Assembly: GCF_030297135.1 (NCBI RefSeq)
Contig: NZ_AP028065.1
Coordinates: forward strand, 2,046,001 to 2,110,000
Origin: Pseudoalteromonas apostichopi
Lineage (GTDB): Bacteria > Pseudomonadota > Gammaproteobacteria > Enterobacterales > Alteromonadaceae
DNA: 64,000 bases
Direction: 5' to 3'
The notes under the pieces are model-generated. The model saw only the letters and a program-made list of their open reading frames with translations, had not been told where the DNA came from and did not search any database. Shown here one piece after another: positions 26,853 through 36,448 of this stretch. How positions within the stretch are numbered: the stretch's first letter is position 1; each line of letters starts with the position of its first letter. The position numbers and the translations under genes were made by a program.

Positions 26853-28037
26853 ATGGCAAAAGAAAAGTTTGAACGCGTAAAACCGCACGTAAACGTTGGT
26901 ACAATCGGCCACGTTGACCACGGTAAAACAACTCTAACAGCAGCAATCACAAACGTACTTGCAAAAGTATACGGTGGTGTAGCTAAAGACTTCGCATCAA
27001 TCGATAACGCTCCAGAAGAGCGTGAGCGTGGTATCACAATCTCAACTTCACACGTTGAGTACGATACTCCTACTCGTCACTACGCACACGTAGACTGTCC
27101 AGGACACGCCGATTATGTTAAAAACATGATCACTGGTGCTGCTCAAATGGACGGCGCAATCCTAGTAGTTGCTGCGACTGACGGTCCTATGCCACAAACT
27201 CGTGAGCACATCCTACTTTCTCGTCAGGTTGGTGTACCTTACATCATCGTATTCATGAACAAATGTGACATGGTTGACGACGAAGAGCTACTTGAGCTAG
27301 TTGAGATGGAAGTTCGTGAACTTCTTTCAGAGTACGACTTCCCAGGTGATGACTTACCACTAATCCAAGGTTCAGCGCTTAAAGCGTTAGAAGGCGAGAA
27401 AGAGTGGGAAGACAAAATCGTTGAGCTTGCAGAAGCACTAGATTCTTACATCCCAGAGCCAGAGCGTGACATCGATAAGCCATTCATCATGCCTATCGAA
27501 GACGTATTCTCAATCCAAGGTCGTGGTACTGTTGTAACTGGCCGTGTTGAAGCTGGTATCATCAACGTGAATGACGAAGTTGAAATCGTAGGTATCAAAG
27601 AAACTACGAAGACAACTTGTACAGGTGTTGAGATGTTCCGTAAGCTTCTAGACGAAGGTCGTGCGGGTGAGAACATCGGTGCACTTCTACGTGGTACTAA
27701 GCGTGAAGACGTTGAACGTGGTCAAGTACTAGCTAAGCCTGGTTCAATCACTCCACACACGAAGTTCACTTCAGAAGTATACGTACTTTCTAAAGATGAA
27801 GGTGGTCGTCACACTCCATTCTTCAAAGGTTACCGTCCACAGTTCTACTTCCGTACAACTGACGTAACAGGTGACGTACAGTTACCAGACGGCGTTGAAA
27901 TGGTAATGCCTGGTGATAACATCAAGATGACTGTAGAACTAATCTGCCCAATCGCGATGGACGAAGGTTTACGCTTCGCTATCCGTGAAGGTGGTCGTAC
28001 AGTTGGTGCTGGTGTTGTTGCAACTATCGTTGAGTAA
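26853..28037 (+). CDS. tuf: Elongation factor Tu
   Basis: EF-Tu delivers aminoacyl-tRNA to the ribosome. The 394 residues match the family. G motifs GHVDHGKTT (residues 19-27), DCPGHADYVKNM and NKCDMVDD are intact, as are domains 2 and 3 up to the end VGAGVVATIVE. It is the last gene of the str operon, and a terminator follows. Many gammaproteobacteria carry a second tuf copy; only one lies in this window. Confidence 0.99.
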   Translation: MAKEKFERVKPHVNVGTIGHVDHGKTTLTAAITNVLAKVYGGVAKDFASIDNAPEERERGITISTSHVEYDTPTRHYAHVDCPGHADYVKNMITGAAQMDGAILVVAATDGPMPQTREHILLSRQVGVPYIIVFMNKCDMVDDEELLELVEMEVRELLSEYDFPGDDLPLIQGSALKALEGEKEWEDKIVELAEALDSYIPEPERDIDKPFIMPIEDVFSIQGRGTVVTGRVEAGIINVNDEVEIVGIKETTKTTCTGVEMFRKLLDEGRAGENIGALLRGTKREDVERGQVLAKPGSITPHTKFTSEVYVLSKDEGGRHTPFFKGYRPQFYFRTTDVTGDVQLPDGVEMVMPGDNIKMTVELICPIAMDEGLRFAIREGGRTVGAGVVATIVE

Positions 28038-28069
28038 TCAACTATAGTAATGCATCAAGCATTAAGAAA

Positions 28070-28096
28070 AACCCGAGCTTAGTCTCGGGTTTTTTA
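28070..28096 (+). terminator. Intrinsic terminator after tuf
   Basis: AACCCGAG and CTCGGGTT form an 8-bp stem with a 6-base loop, followed by TTTTT. It closes the str operon, showing that rpsJ and the S10 operon do not follow here. Confidence 0.93.
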
Positions 28097-29031
28097 TGGG
28101 TGAAGAAAAGCTATCAGCTGTCAGCTTTCAGACGTCAAATCACAATTCTTAGGGCAGGTTGGTTTGAGCGAAGCGAAACCCAACACAATCCATGCAAACC
28201 TTTTCTTTTATGGCCCCATTACCATAAACCATTCCTCCTAATGGCTTGATCTAGACCCTTTGAACTTTATCCTCGCTAACCACTGTATAAAAAGCATCAT
28301 TACGTTATTGTTTTATCGTTTTATTCACTAATAACGTCATTTTAATGTGAATATATCACTAAGTTTTTATTGTTAATGCGGTTTCTGTTTTGGGCATTTT
28401 AGGTTCTTTATGTGTAATTAGATTTAATTGTTTAAATATCAATTAAATCTTATGAGGGTTGGGTAAATTTTGCTTAATCTATTGTTTCTAAAAAGGAAGC
28501 CGAAAATCAATCTTATAGTAGTATTTTGTTAATGGGTTTTGTTAGAATTACTGCCGTCATGTAAATGGAATGGTTTTATCAGGGATGGCTAATGACTAGC
28601 TTAAATGCTACTTGTCAAAAAATAGCTTTGCTATTTGCTGTATATTTTTAAATCCCCTTTAGATGCTCAGTATCTTTATAGCTTGTACTTTGATGGTTTG
28701 ATCTAAATTGCTCATAAGTATCAGTAGGATTTCTCTTTCTATCTTAAAAAGCTTTGAAACACTGAAGACATACATAAAATTCAAACCTCGGTGGGGATTG
28801 TTGTGTTAATTATTTGCCAACAATCGGTATGAATAACTATGTATATATCAATCTAATTAATGTTAATTCCTTTCCTGTAACAGGCACTTCCTTCTGTAGT
28901 GGTCGAAAATTTTTAAAATATAGATCACATTTAAGTAAGGAGTTATCGCCCAATTTTTTAGTTATTAAATCGAATAGTAGCTTTAAAACAGTAGGTGAAT
29001 TTTAAGTTATTAATATAAAAAGGAATTAATA
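28095..29031. other. 937-base AT-rich non-coding gap
   Basis: I find no convincing gene here on either strand. The start holds repeated TCAGCTGTCAGCTTTCAG-like sequence and a palindromic repeat (28147-28180). The remainder is AT-rich with scattered short repeats. GATTGTTG (28796-28803) and CAACAATC (28818-28825) form a hairpin about 200 bases before the next gene. It presumably contains the promoter for the gene at 29032, but no clear -35/-10 pair stands out. Confidence 0.6.
28147..28180. repeat. Palindromic intergenic repeat (REP-like)
   Basis: GGTTGGTTTGAGC, a GAA centre and GCGAAACCCAAC form an imperfect palindrome. It resembles the short repetitive palindromes with a GGTTGG...CGCTTCGC core that I recall as scattered between genes in marine gammaproteobacteria. 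Only one copy is in the window, so its repeat status is from recollection. Confidence 0.5.
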
Positions 29032-32000
29032 GTGTATAAAAATAAACTTACGCAAACTGCTTTATGCGTTGCCGCTGCAATTGCCTCAACATCAACAATT
29101 GCTGCCAATAGTTGGTTATCTAGAGTCAGTACCGTCGATCAGAATCAGCAAAAGAAAGTATTTGCAGCTAACAGGATGCAAAGCCTTTCTGCTGTCAGTA
29201 CTGATTCGTCAACTGCAATTTTTGATATAACAGTGTCGTTATACAATAATCCAGAAGGTACAGAGCAGAATGCCTATGAAGAAATTTTTAAAAACTTCGC
29301 AGATGCTATTTGTGAGCAAACAAATGGTGAGCATAAGCTTGGCACAGTGAGTGTATTTAGAGAAAATAAACATCGCTCTAAATCAGATATTATTTGGGGG
29401 TCAAGAGAATGGCCTAGAGCTAATGCGTCAGGTTTTGGTGCGAATGGCATGCATATTTGGTTTGGTGATGTTTTCCCGAACGGTGCAGGTGCTGGCAAAG
29501 ACCATGATATGCTTCAAGATCCTAAAGGTGCTGGTTATACACTTGCCCATGAATGGGGGCACTATGCTTATGGCCTTTTTGACGAGTATCAAGGCGTAGC
29601 TGAAAGCGCAGATGCAAATAGCCCTATAAAAACTGATTTAGCTACTAACTCTATTATGAGTAATCAGTGGAAAGCTCTACAAGGTGATATGCTTTGGCTT
29701 AATCACTCTACTGCAACAAATATTGGTAATGTTGATAGAACAGCTCAAGGTCGAGTATACGGAAAAAGTGCATGGGAAGTGCTATTACAAGATGCCAAAG
29801 ATGATCCTAAGTTAGGAAGAAAAACGGCTCAACCAGAGCGTACTCGCTTTCTTACCCTGGCTAACAATGCTCCAGATGATGTAACACCAGTAAAGGTTGA
29901 ACTACCTTCAGCTCAAGCATCATGCCGAGATCAACTTGATGTAGTTTGGGTTGAAGGTGATATTGATATGCAAGTGGTTATTGACCGTTCAGGTAGTATG
30001 GGCGGCTCGGCAATCAATAATGCCAAACAAGCAGCTAAAATTCTTGTTGATGCTACAGCTGAAGGTACTACATCAATGGGGTTAGTTAGCTTCTCTAGCT
30101 ACTATAGTGTGATACAAGATTTTCCTGTAACTAAAATTGAAAGCCCAGATGTTTCAGTAAAAACTGAACTAAAAGCAGCAATTGATTCAATCAGAGCTGG
30201 AGGGTCAACAGCCCTTTACGATGGTTCACAATTAGCGCTTGATAACTTAGAACAATACCAACAAACTCAAGCAAGCGGTGCCCCAGGTGTTGTTTTTGTC
30301 CTAGCCGACGGTAATGACAATGATTCTCGCTTGTCACAGGCGTCGGTTATCAGTAATTATCAACAAGCTAATATGCCAATTTTCAGTTTTGGCTATGGTA
30401 GTGCATCACCAACTGGCCCACTTCTCACTTTAGCTAATGCTACTGGTGGTAAGTACTTTTCTTCACCAACATCATTGGCTGAAATTGTTGATGCTTTCTT
30501 GCAAGCTAATGCGATTGCGACAGATAATCAGAATCTTGCATCTACAACATACTCAATTGATAGTTCTCAAAGCGCCAGTCAGCCAATTTATGTTGATTCT
30601 GGGCTAGATAACATAAATGTTTTTGTAAATCACAATGCAGATCTTGCAGATCTTGAGTTAGCGCTATTTGATGGTGCTGGCACACTCGTTACCGATATAG
30701 ATTTCAACTGTATAGATACTGCTAGCACTCAATCATGTAGTGCTAATATTTCTAATCAGAAACTATCTGCACATGGTGCAGGGCAGTGGCAGTTACAGTT
30801 AACGAACCTAAATCAAAGTAGTAGCCTTACTGCTGCGGTAAATGTGAGTGCTGAACCAAGCTTATCAGGTACATACTCTGTCAATGTTGAAGGAGTTGAT
30901 GGAAACGCAGTTACTTACCCAGCTCCTATGATCCTGACTACAGCAATCACAAAAGATAAACTAATTACAGGCGCTAATGTTAAGGCAACTATTACAGATC
31001 CAAACCAAGTTAAAAGCGAACTTGAACTGTTTGATAATGGCATTGGTGGAGATGCTGTTTCAGGGGATGGAATTTACTCAGTAATTGCACCTTATAATCA
31101 AAATGGTATTTATCAAGTTGAAGTGCATGTAGACAATAATGACAGCAAGGCTGTGTACACCACAACAGGGTTATTAACGCCAACGATTGATGGCTCAGTA
31201 CCAGAAGCTGAGACATTGCCAAGTATCGATGAGAATTTTGTTCGTATAGCTAAAACTTCACTAGTAGTCAGTGATGTACCATACAGCGATAGTAATGACA
31301 GTTATTATCTGAGTGATGATCTTACTCCAAGTAATGCTGGAATTGAGGGGATGGTTGACTCTCAGGGGGACCTAGACTTTTATCAAATCGAAAACATTGA
31401 TACGACAAGTGAGTTTGTTGTTCGTGTATCTGACTTAAGCTTAGGGATGAAACCTAGCCTTACATTATATAAGTCAGATGGCATAACTGTAATTGATCAA
31501 GATATTACGTTGGATACAAACCCTTCTAAAACAGGTTATGTGTTCTATAAAGTTGCTACTACGGACTTAGAGTCAACTCTTTACGCCGTAGTACAGCATG
31601 AAGATACGACCGCAACTACTGGGGGATACCAAATTAGTGCGGGTGCTCCATTAAATACTGACACGCCTCCAAATAACGCACCTTTAGCAGCTGAAGATGT
31701 TGCATCAATTTGGTCAGGTCAAACAACAGTTATCAATGTTTTAGAAAATGATACAGATTTAGACGGTGATACTCTATCAATTGATAGCATACAAAATAAT
31801 GGGACCTTGGGCGTTGTAAGTTTAGTTGATGGTCAGATTACATACGATGCATCAACAGCGTTTGACGATGAAGTTCCCGGGACAGTTATTTCTGATTCAT
31901 TTAAGTATATTGTGACTGATAATAATGGCGCATTTGTTGAGGGGCAGGTAACCATATCTGTATCTATCAACACGCCTCCAACAGCTGAAGCAGATATTGT

Positions 32001-32676
32001 TTATGTTGACGAAAATGGAACTGTAAATATTTCACCATTACAAAATGATAGTGATGCTGATGGTCATTCAATAACATTAATTGATTATTTGGATACTCTA
32101 ACAGGTGAATTAACAGATAATAATGATGGTACTTGGACATATTCTACAAATGGTCAATTTGATTCATTGACAAAGGGTGAACAAGTAACAGATGCATTGA
32201 CTTATACGATAGCTGATGAAGTGGGTTCAGAGTCTATGGCTCAGGTTTCTGTGATTATTACGGGTATCAATACTATACCTACAGCCGAAGCTGACGAGGT
32301 TTCAACATCTAAATCATCAACAGTACTCATAGATGCTTTAGGGAATGATAGTGATGAAGATGGCGATGTTCTATCTGTAGTCTCATTAGATGCGGAAGAT
32401 GTTAAAGGAACTGTTACTGATAATGGGGATGGTACATTCACATATGACCCAGCTGGAAAGTTTGCTGATTTATATGCTGGCAGCTCAGCGACAGAAACAT
32501 TTAGCTATGCTGTATCTGATGGTTCAGAACAAGTTTCAACAACCGTTACTGTGACTGTCAACGGTGAAGGTAGCAAACCTGAAGTTGAAAAATCATCTTC
32601 AAGCAGTGGCGGTAGTTTATTTTGGCTAACTTTACTTCTAGCGCCGTTTAGCTTGCTAAGACGCCGCAAAAAGTAA
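29032..32676 (+). CDS. CLCA-like metalloprotease/VWA surface protein with GlyGly-CTERM
   Basis: This 1214-residue secreted protein starts at GTG with a signal peptide ending near TIAA. It has HEWGHYAYGLFDE at residues 173-185, an exact fit to the HExxHxxxGxxDE zinc-protease motif of animal CLCA proteins. A VWA domain follows with the MIDAS motif DRSGSM (D318, S320, S322). Then come a beta-rich middle part and three tandem cadherin/Big-like repeats in the last 330 residues, each with an acidic NDxDxDGD-type calcium loop. The end is a Ser/Gly stretch, a hydrophobic helix and RRRKK, the GlyGly-CTERM signal for rhombosortase. The domain order protease-VWA is that of CLCA. The substrate is unknown. 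Its coding sequence is less biased and more AT-rich than the flanking operons. Confidence 0.88.
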   Translation: MYKNKLTQTALCVAAAIASTSTIAANSWLSRVSTVDQNQQKKVFAANRMQSLSAVSTDSSTAIFDITVSLYNNPEGTEQNAYEEIFKNFADAICEQTNGEHKLGTVSVFRENKHRSKSDIIWGSREWPRANASGFGANGMHIWFGDVFPNGAGAGKDHDMLQDPKGAGYTLAHEWGHYAYGLFDEYQGVAESADANSPIKTDLATNSIMSNQWKALQGDMLWLNHSTATNIGNVDRTAQGRVYGKSAWEVLLQDAKDDPKLGRKTAQPERTRFLTLANNAPDDVTPVKVELPSAQASCRDQLDVVWVEGDIDMQVVIDRSGSMGGSAINNAKQAAKILVDATAEGTTSMGLVSFSSYYSVIQDFPVTKIESPDVSVKTELKAAIDSIRAGGSTALYDGSQLALDNLEQYQQTQASGAPGVVFVLADGNDNDSRLSQASVISNYQQANMPIFSFGYGSASPTGPLLTLANATGGKYFSSPTSLAEIVDAFLQANAIATDNQNLASTTYSIDSSQSASQPIYVDSGLDNINVFVNHNADLADLELALFDGAGTLVTDIDFNCIDTASTQSCSANISNQKLSAHGAGQWQLQLTNLNQSSSLTAAVNVSAEPSLSGTYSVNVEGVDGNAVTYPAPMILTTAITKDKLITGANVKATITDPNQVKSELELFDNGIGGDAVSGDGIYSVIAPYNQNGIYQVEVHVDNNDSKAVYTTTGLLTPTIDGSVPEAETLPSIDENFVRIAKTSLVVSDVPYSDSNDSYYLSDDLTPSNAGIEGMVDSQGDLDFYQIENIDTTSEFVVRVSDLSLGMKPSLTLYKSDGITVIDQDITLDTNPSKTGYVFYKVATTDLESTLYAVVQHEDTTATTGGYQISAGAPLNTDTPPNNAPLAAEDVASIWSGQTTVINVLENDTDLDGDTLSIDSIQNNGTLGVVSLVDGQITYDASTAFDDEVPGTVISDSFKYIVTDNNGAFVEGQVTISVSINTPPTAEADIVYVDENGTVNISPLQNDSDADGHSITLIDYLDTLTGELTDNNDGTWTYSTNGQFDSLTKGEQVTDALTYTIADEVGSESMAQVSVIITGINTIPTAEADEVSTSKSSTVLIDALGNDSDEDGDVLSVVSLDAEDVKGTVTDNGDGTFTYDPAGKFADLYAGSSATETFSYAVSDGSEQVSTTVTVTVNGEGSKPEVEKSSSSSGGSLFWLTLLLAPFSLLRRRKK

Positions 32677-32977
32677 GTTAATTAAATAACAATGCAACTA
32701 TAGGCCTTTGAGTAATAGGCTCAAAGGCTTTTTTATTCATGTTGATTACATAGAAGTTCTTTAAAAGGAAATTTGAATCAGTCTCAAACTACTAGCCCTA
32801 TTATTTCCCCTAAAACTAAATACTTGCCTTCTTGCACTGCTTGTGCTGTTTCACCATTTCGTCATGAAAAGTCACTTTTTTAGTAACAATGCGTTCTTAG
32901 TATTACTGCGCTAATTATCCAAGTGCAGCTTAGTTAGCACTCAAATTCTTAAAATAATGTACTAACGGAACGTAACG
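32677..32977. other. Gap between the CLCA-like gene and alkaline phosphatase 1
   Basis: Apart from the terminator at 32704-32734 I see no gene. The 240 bases before the phosphatase must carry its promoter. No convincing Pho box is present: two GTCA motifs at about 32860-32875 have the wrong spacing (10 instead of 11). Confidence 0.55.
32704..32734 (+). terminator. Intrinsic terminator after the CLCA-like gene
   Basis: GCCTTTGAG and CTCAAAGGC form a perfect 9-bp stem with a 7-base loop, followed by TTTTTT. Confidence 0.92.
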
Positions 32978-34567
32978 ATGAAAATTAATAAAATTGCTAC
33001 TGCAATTGGTTTAACGTTGGCATTGTCAGCCACGGCCAATGCAGGTGTGTTACCAGACAGTCAAAAACAAAATGATTGGTATAGTGCTGCTGAAATAAAA
33101 TTAACAGAAAAAGAAGCGGCGGCCCAGGTTGAGCAAACGTTTAAAGCTAAAAATGTCATTCTATTTGTTGGTGATGGTATGGGTATTTCAACGCTTACTG
33201 CATCGCGTATCATGGCGGGTCAAATGGAAGGTAAGTCGGGCGAAGAAGGCTTATTAAGCTTTGAGGAGTTTCCTTACTCTGCGCAAATCAAAACGTATAA
33301 CGTTGATGCGCAAACACCTGACTCAGCAGGCACAATGACAGCAATTATTTCAGGCGTTAAAACTGATGTTGGTGTAATTGGTGTAAACGAAAACATCGAG
33401 CGTGGCAAGTGTGCAACAGTTGCGGGTAACGAATTAATTACTGCTACAGAGCTTGCGGAAATCAAAGGTCTAGCAACAGGCGTTATTTCAACAGCGCGCA
33501 TTACACACGCAACACCTGCAGCAACGTATGCAAAATCAGCCGATCGTAACTGGGAAGATGTATCAGACATGCCAGCTGATGCCGTAGAAGCTGGCTGTGA
33601 AGACATTGCATCGCAACTCGTTAATTTCGAGAAGAACCTTGAAGCACGCTTCGTAGGAACCGACGTTGATGGTCTTGAGGTGGTGATGGGCGGTGGTCGT
33701 CGTCACTTTTTACCGAAAGACGCAGCATTCAACTCAGCTGATGCAGTCAGTGAAGTGGAAGGTGACCGTACGGATGAGCGTGATCTAACTGCTGAATGGC
33801 AAGAAATGTACCCTGATGGCAAGTACGTGATGGACCAAGCAGGCTTTGATACGCTTAATGCCGATACAAAACGTGTATTCGCATTGTTCAATGAGTCACA
33901 CATGCAATATGAAGCTGACCGCGCTAACGATGTAGCGGGTGAGCCGTCATTATCTGAAATGACGGGTAAAGCGATTGATATCTTAAAGAGCAATGAAAAA
34001 GGCTTTTTCTTAACCGTTGAATCTGGGCGTATTGATCATGCTCACCATGCGGGTAATGCTTACAACGCGCTAAACGATACTGTTGAATTTGCCAAAGCTG
34101 TGCAAACAGCTGTAGAAAACACCAATCCAGAAGAAACTCTTATCCTTGTTACCGCTGACCACAGTCATGTATTTACTATCGCAGGTTATCCAAAGCGCGG
34201 TAACCCTATCTTAGGCCAAGTAGTTGCAATAGGTAGCGAAGAGCCAAGCCTTGCTGCTGATGGTATGCCTTACACTACAGTGGGTTATGCAAATGGTTTA
34301 GGTTTCCGTGATTTAGGCGATGAGACAGATGCAGATGTATCTTATAACGAAGCAGCATTGGCTGGTCGTGTTGATTTAATGGGGGTTGATACAACGACAC
34401 CTGGTTATCACCAAGAAGCCACTGTGCCATTAGGTTCTGAAACTCATGCGGGTGAAGATATTTCACTTCATGCAAAAGGTCCAGGTGCGCAACTAGTACA
34501 AGGCGTTGTGGAGCAAAACGTAATTTTCCACATCATTAACCAAGCTCTAGAACTAATTGAAGAATAA
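32978..34567 (+). CDS. Periplasmic alkaline phosphatase (first copy)
   Basis: This is a PhoA-superfamily phosphomonoesterase. The 529-residue protein has a signal peptide ending ATANA, so it is soluble in the periplasm. Metal and active-site motifs are present: FVGDGMG (D66), DSAGT with nucleophile S116, ESGRIDHAHH, and TADHSH. It lacks the E. coli-type TDSAAS sequence and resembles the marine-bacterial PhoA branch. It is followed by a close paralogue whose ATG overlaps its stop codon (TAATG), so the two are translationally coupled. Phosphate-starvation control is likely for the family but not shown by a clear Pho box. Confidence 0.95.
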   Translation: MKINKIATAIGLTLALSATANAGVLPDSQKQNDWYSAAEIKLTEKEAAAQVEQTFKAKNVILFVGDGMGISTLTASRIMAGQMEGKSGEEGLLSFEEFPYSAQIKTYNVDAQTPDSAGTMTAIISGVKTDVGVIGVNENIERGKCATVAGNELITATELAEIKGLATGVISTARITHATPAATYAKSADRNWEDVSDMPADAVEAGCEDIASQLVNFEKNLEARFVGTDVDGLEVVMGGGRRHFLPKDAAFNSADAVSEVEGDRTDERDLTAEWQEMYPDGKYVMDQAGFDTLNADTKRVFALFNESHMQYEADRANDVAGEPSLSEMTGKAIDILKSNEKGFFLTVESGRIDHAHHAGNAYNALNDTVEFAKAVQTAVENTNPEETLILVTADHSHVFTIAGYPKRGNPILGQVVAIGSEEPSLAADGMPYTTVGYANGLGFRDLGDETDADVSYNEAALAGRVDLMGVDTTTPGYHQEATVPLGSETHAGEDISLHAKGPGAQLVQGVVEQNVIFHIINQALELIEE

Positions 34568-36375
34568 TGGCGACGACGATGAAAAAACTAAATTTAATTT
34601 CTCTTGCTGTAGTAGTGGCATTAGCGGGTTGTTCTGATGACAATGACAACTCACCAAAAACATTAACCGTTGAAAATACATTAGCTGTTGGTTCTGAGCA
34701 GTGCGTGAACGGTGGTACAGCAACCCTAACAGGTGCAGATAGCAATGATAATGGTGAGCTAGACTCAGCAGAAGTAACGGATACAAGCGTTGCATGTAAT
34801 GCACCAGCAACGTCGTTAACGGCATCGCAATTAGCGCCGTTGACTGATAATGAGTGGTTTAAGTCAGCACAAGTTAAAGTCGCTACCAGCGAAGAAAACA
34901 TTGCTGCAGTTGTAAAAGAGTCAGGTAAAGCGAAAAACGTGATCCTATTCGTGGGTGACGGCATGGGTATTTCAACGGTCACTGCTGCACGTATCATGGC
35001 GGGTCAGCTAGAAGGCAAGCTAGGTGAAGAGCATCAGCTTAGCTTTGAAACACTACCATTCTCAGGTTTTGCTAAAACTTATAACGTAGATGCGCAAACA
35101 CCTGATTCAGCGGGTACGATGACAGCAATGGCATCGGGCGTAAAAACGGATGCTGGCGTTATCGGTGTTGATGAAGACATCGAGCGCGGTAACTGTGCAA
35201 CGGTTGCAGGTAATGAGCTAGTAACAGCCACTGAGCTTGCTGAGATTGCAGGTAAGTCGACAGGTATTGTTTCTACAGCGCGGATCACTCACGCAACGCC
35301 TGCAGCAACATATGCTAAATCGGCTGACCGTAACTGGGAAGACGTATCAGATATGCCTGAAGCCGCAGTCACCGCTGGCTGTGAAGATATTGCATCGCAA
35401 TTAATTAACTTTGAAGCGAACCTAGAAGCACGCTACGAAGGGCTAGATGTTGATGGTTTAGAAGTTGTCATGGGCGGCGGTCGTCGTCATTTCTTACCGA
35501 AAGACGCAGCTTTTAATTCTGCTGATGCTGTGAGCTCAGTAGAAGGTGACCGTACAGATGGTCGTGACTTAACTGCGGAGTGGAAAGCCAAATACCCTGC
35601 AGGTCAATATGTGATGGACCAAGCTGGTTTTGATGCAATCGATGCAGATACAACTGAGCGTGTATTTGGTTTATTCAATGAATCACACATGCAATACGAA
35701 GCAGACCGCTCGAATGACGTAGCGGGTGAGCCGTCACTTTCTGAAATGACCGCAAAGGCAATTGATATTTTAGATAACAATGCAAATGGCTTTATGTTAA
35801 CAGTTGAAGCAGGACGTATTGATCATGCCCACCACGCAGGTAATGCCTATAACGCATTGAGCGACACTGTTGAGTTGTCAAAAGCTGTACAAGTTGCCCT
35901 TGATAAGACTAGCATTGAAGACACACTAATCATCGTAACTGCTGACCACAGCCACGTATTTACCATTGCAGGCTATCCAAAACGTGGTAACCCAATTTTA
36001 GGTAAAGTAGTACCAGTGGGTAGTGATGAGCCATCACTTGCAGCAGACAATATGCCATACACAACGGTTGGTTATACCAATGGTGGCGGCTTCCGAGATT
36101 TAGGCGATGAGACTGATGCTGATGCAGGTTATAACTTTGCGCCAGTAACAGGGCGTGTTGATTTAACTGATGTTGACACAACAACACCAGGCTTCCATCA
36201 AGAAGCTGTTGTACCACTAGGCTCAGAAACACACGCAGCAGAAGATGTTGGTGTGTATGCAGTAGGCCCAGGTGCACATTTAGTAACAGGTACTAATGAG
36301 CAAAGCCTTATTTTCCATGTTATGGATTATGCCGCTGACCTTGTTAAACAAGCCGATGCTAAATTAGCACAATAA
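34567..36375 (+). CDS. Alkaline phosphatase lipoprotein (second, tandem copy)
   Basis: This 602-residue paralogue of the preceding gene keeps FVGDGMG (D131), DSAGT (S181), EAGRIDHAHH and TADHSH. Its N-terminus differs: the leader ends in the lipobox LAGC (C22), so it is lipid-anchored. An added segment follows with two cysteines (C46, C77) around a 12-residue EF-hand-like loop, DSNDNGELDSAE (58-69). The ATG at 34567 is coupled to the upstream stop; an in-frame ATG at 34579 (protein MKKLNLIS) is the alternative start. The catalytic domains are very similar along their length, indicating tandem duplication followed by a change of location. Confidence 0.95.
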   Translation: MATTMKKLNLISLAVVVALAGCSDDNDNSPKTLTVENTLAVGSEQCVNGGTATLTGADSNDNGELDSAEVTDTSVACNAPATSLTASQLAPLTDNEWFKSAQVKVATSEENIAAVVKESGKAKNVILFVGDGMGISTVTAARIMAGQLEGKLGEEHQLSFETLPFSGFAKTYNVDAQTPDSAGTMTAMASGVKTDAGVIGVDEDIERGNCATVAGNELVTATELAEIAGKSTGIVSTARITHATPAATYAKSADRNWEDVSDMPEAAVTAGCEDIASQLINFEANLEARYEGLDVDGLEVVMGGGRRHFLPKDAAFNSADAVSSVEGDRTDGRDLTAEWKAKYPAGQYVMDQAGFDAIDADTTERVFGLFNESHMQYEADRSNDVAGEPSLSEMTAKAIDILDNNANGFMLTVEAGRIDHAHHAGNAYNALSDTVELSKAVQVALDKTSIEDTLIIVTADHSHVFTIAGYPKRGNPILGKVVPVGSDEPSLAADNMPYTTVGYTNGGGFRDLGDETDADAGYNFAPVTGRVDLTDVDTTTPGFHQEAVVPLGSETHAAEDVGVYAVGPGAHLVTGTNEQSLIFHVMDYAADLVKQADAKLAQ

Positions 36376-36384
36376 TGAGTGCTT

Positions 36385-36403
36385 GGGAGGCTCTAAGCCT
36401 CCC
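36385..36403 (+). terminator. Hairpin after the phosphatase pair
   Basis: GGGAGGCT-CTA-AGCCTCCC is a perfect 8-bp stem followed only by TTACTC. It is GC-rich but lacks a full T-tract, so termination may be partial. Confidence 0.5.
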
Positions 36404-36448
36404 TTACTCAATTAGTTATAAAGTAAACCAAGATAAAAAGAGAATCCC

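Noticed and set aside
28814..29005. A 63-codon frame upstream of the CLCA-like gene
   Set aside because: It has no ribosome site, no motif and random-looking composition, and it covers the likely promoter region.
32855..32885. Possible Pho box before the alkaline phosphatases
   Set aside because: Two GTCA motifs are 10 bases apart; a Pho box needs 11, and the flanking bases do not fit.
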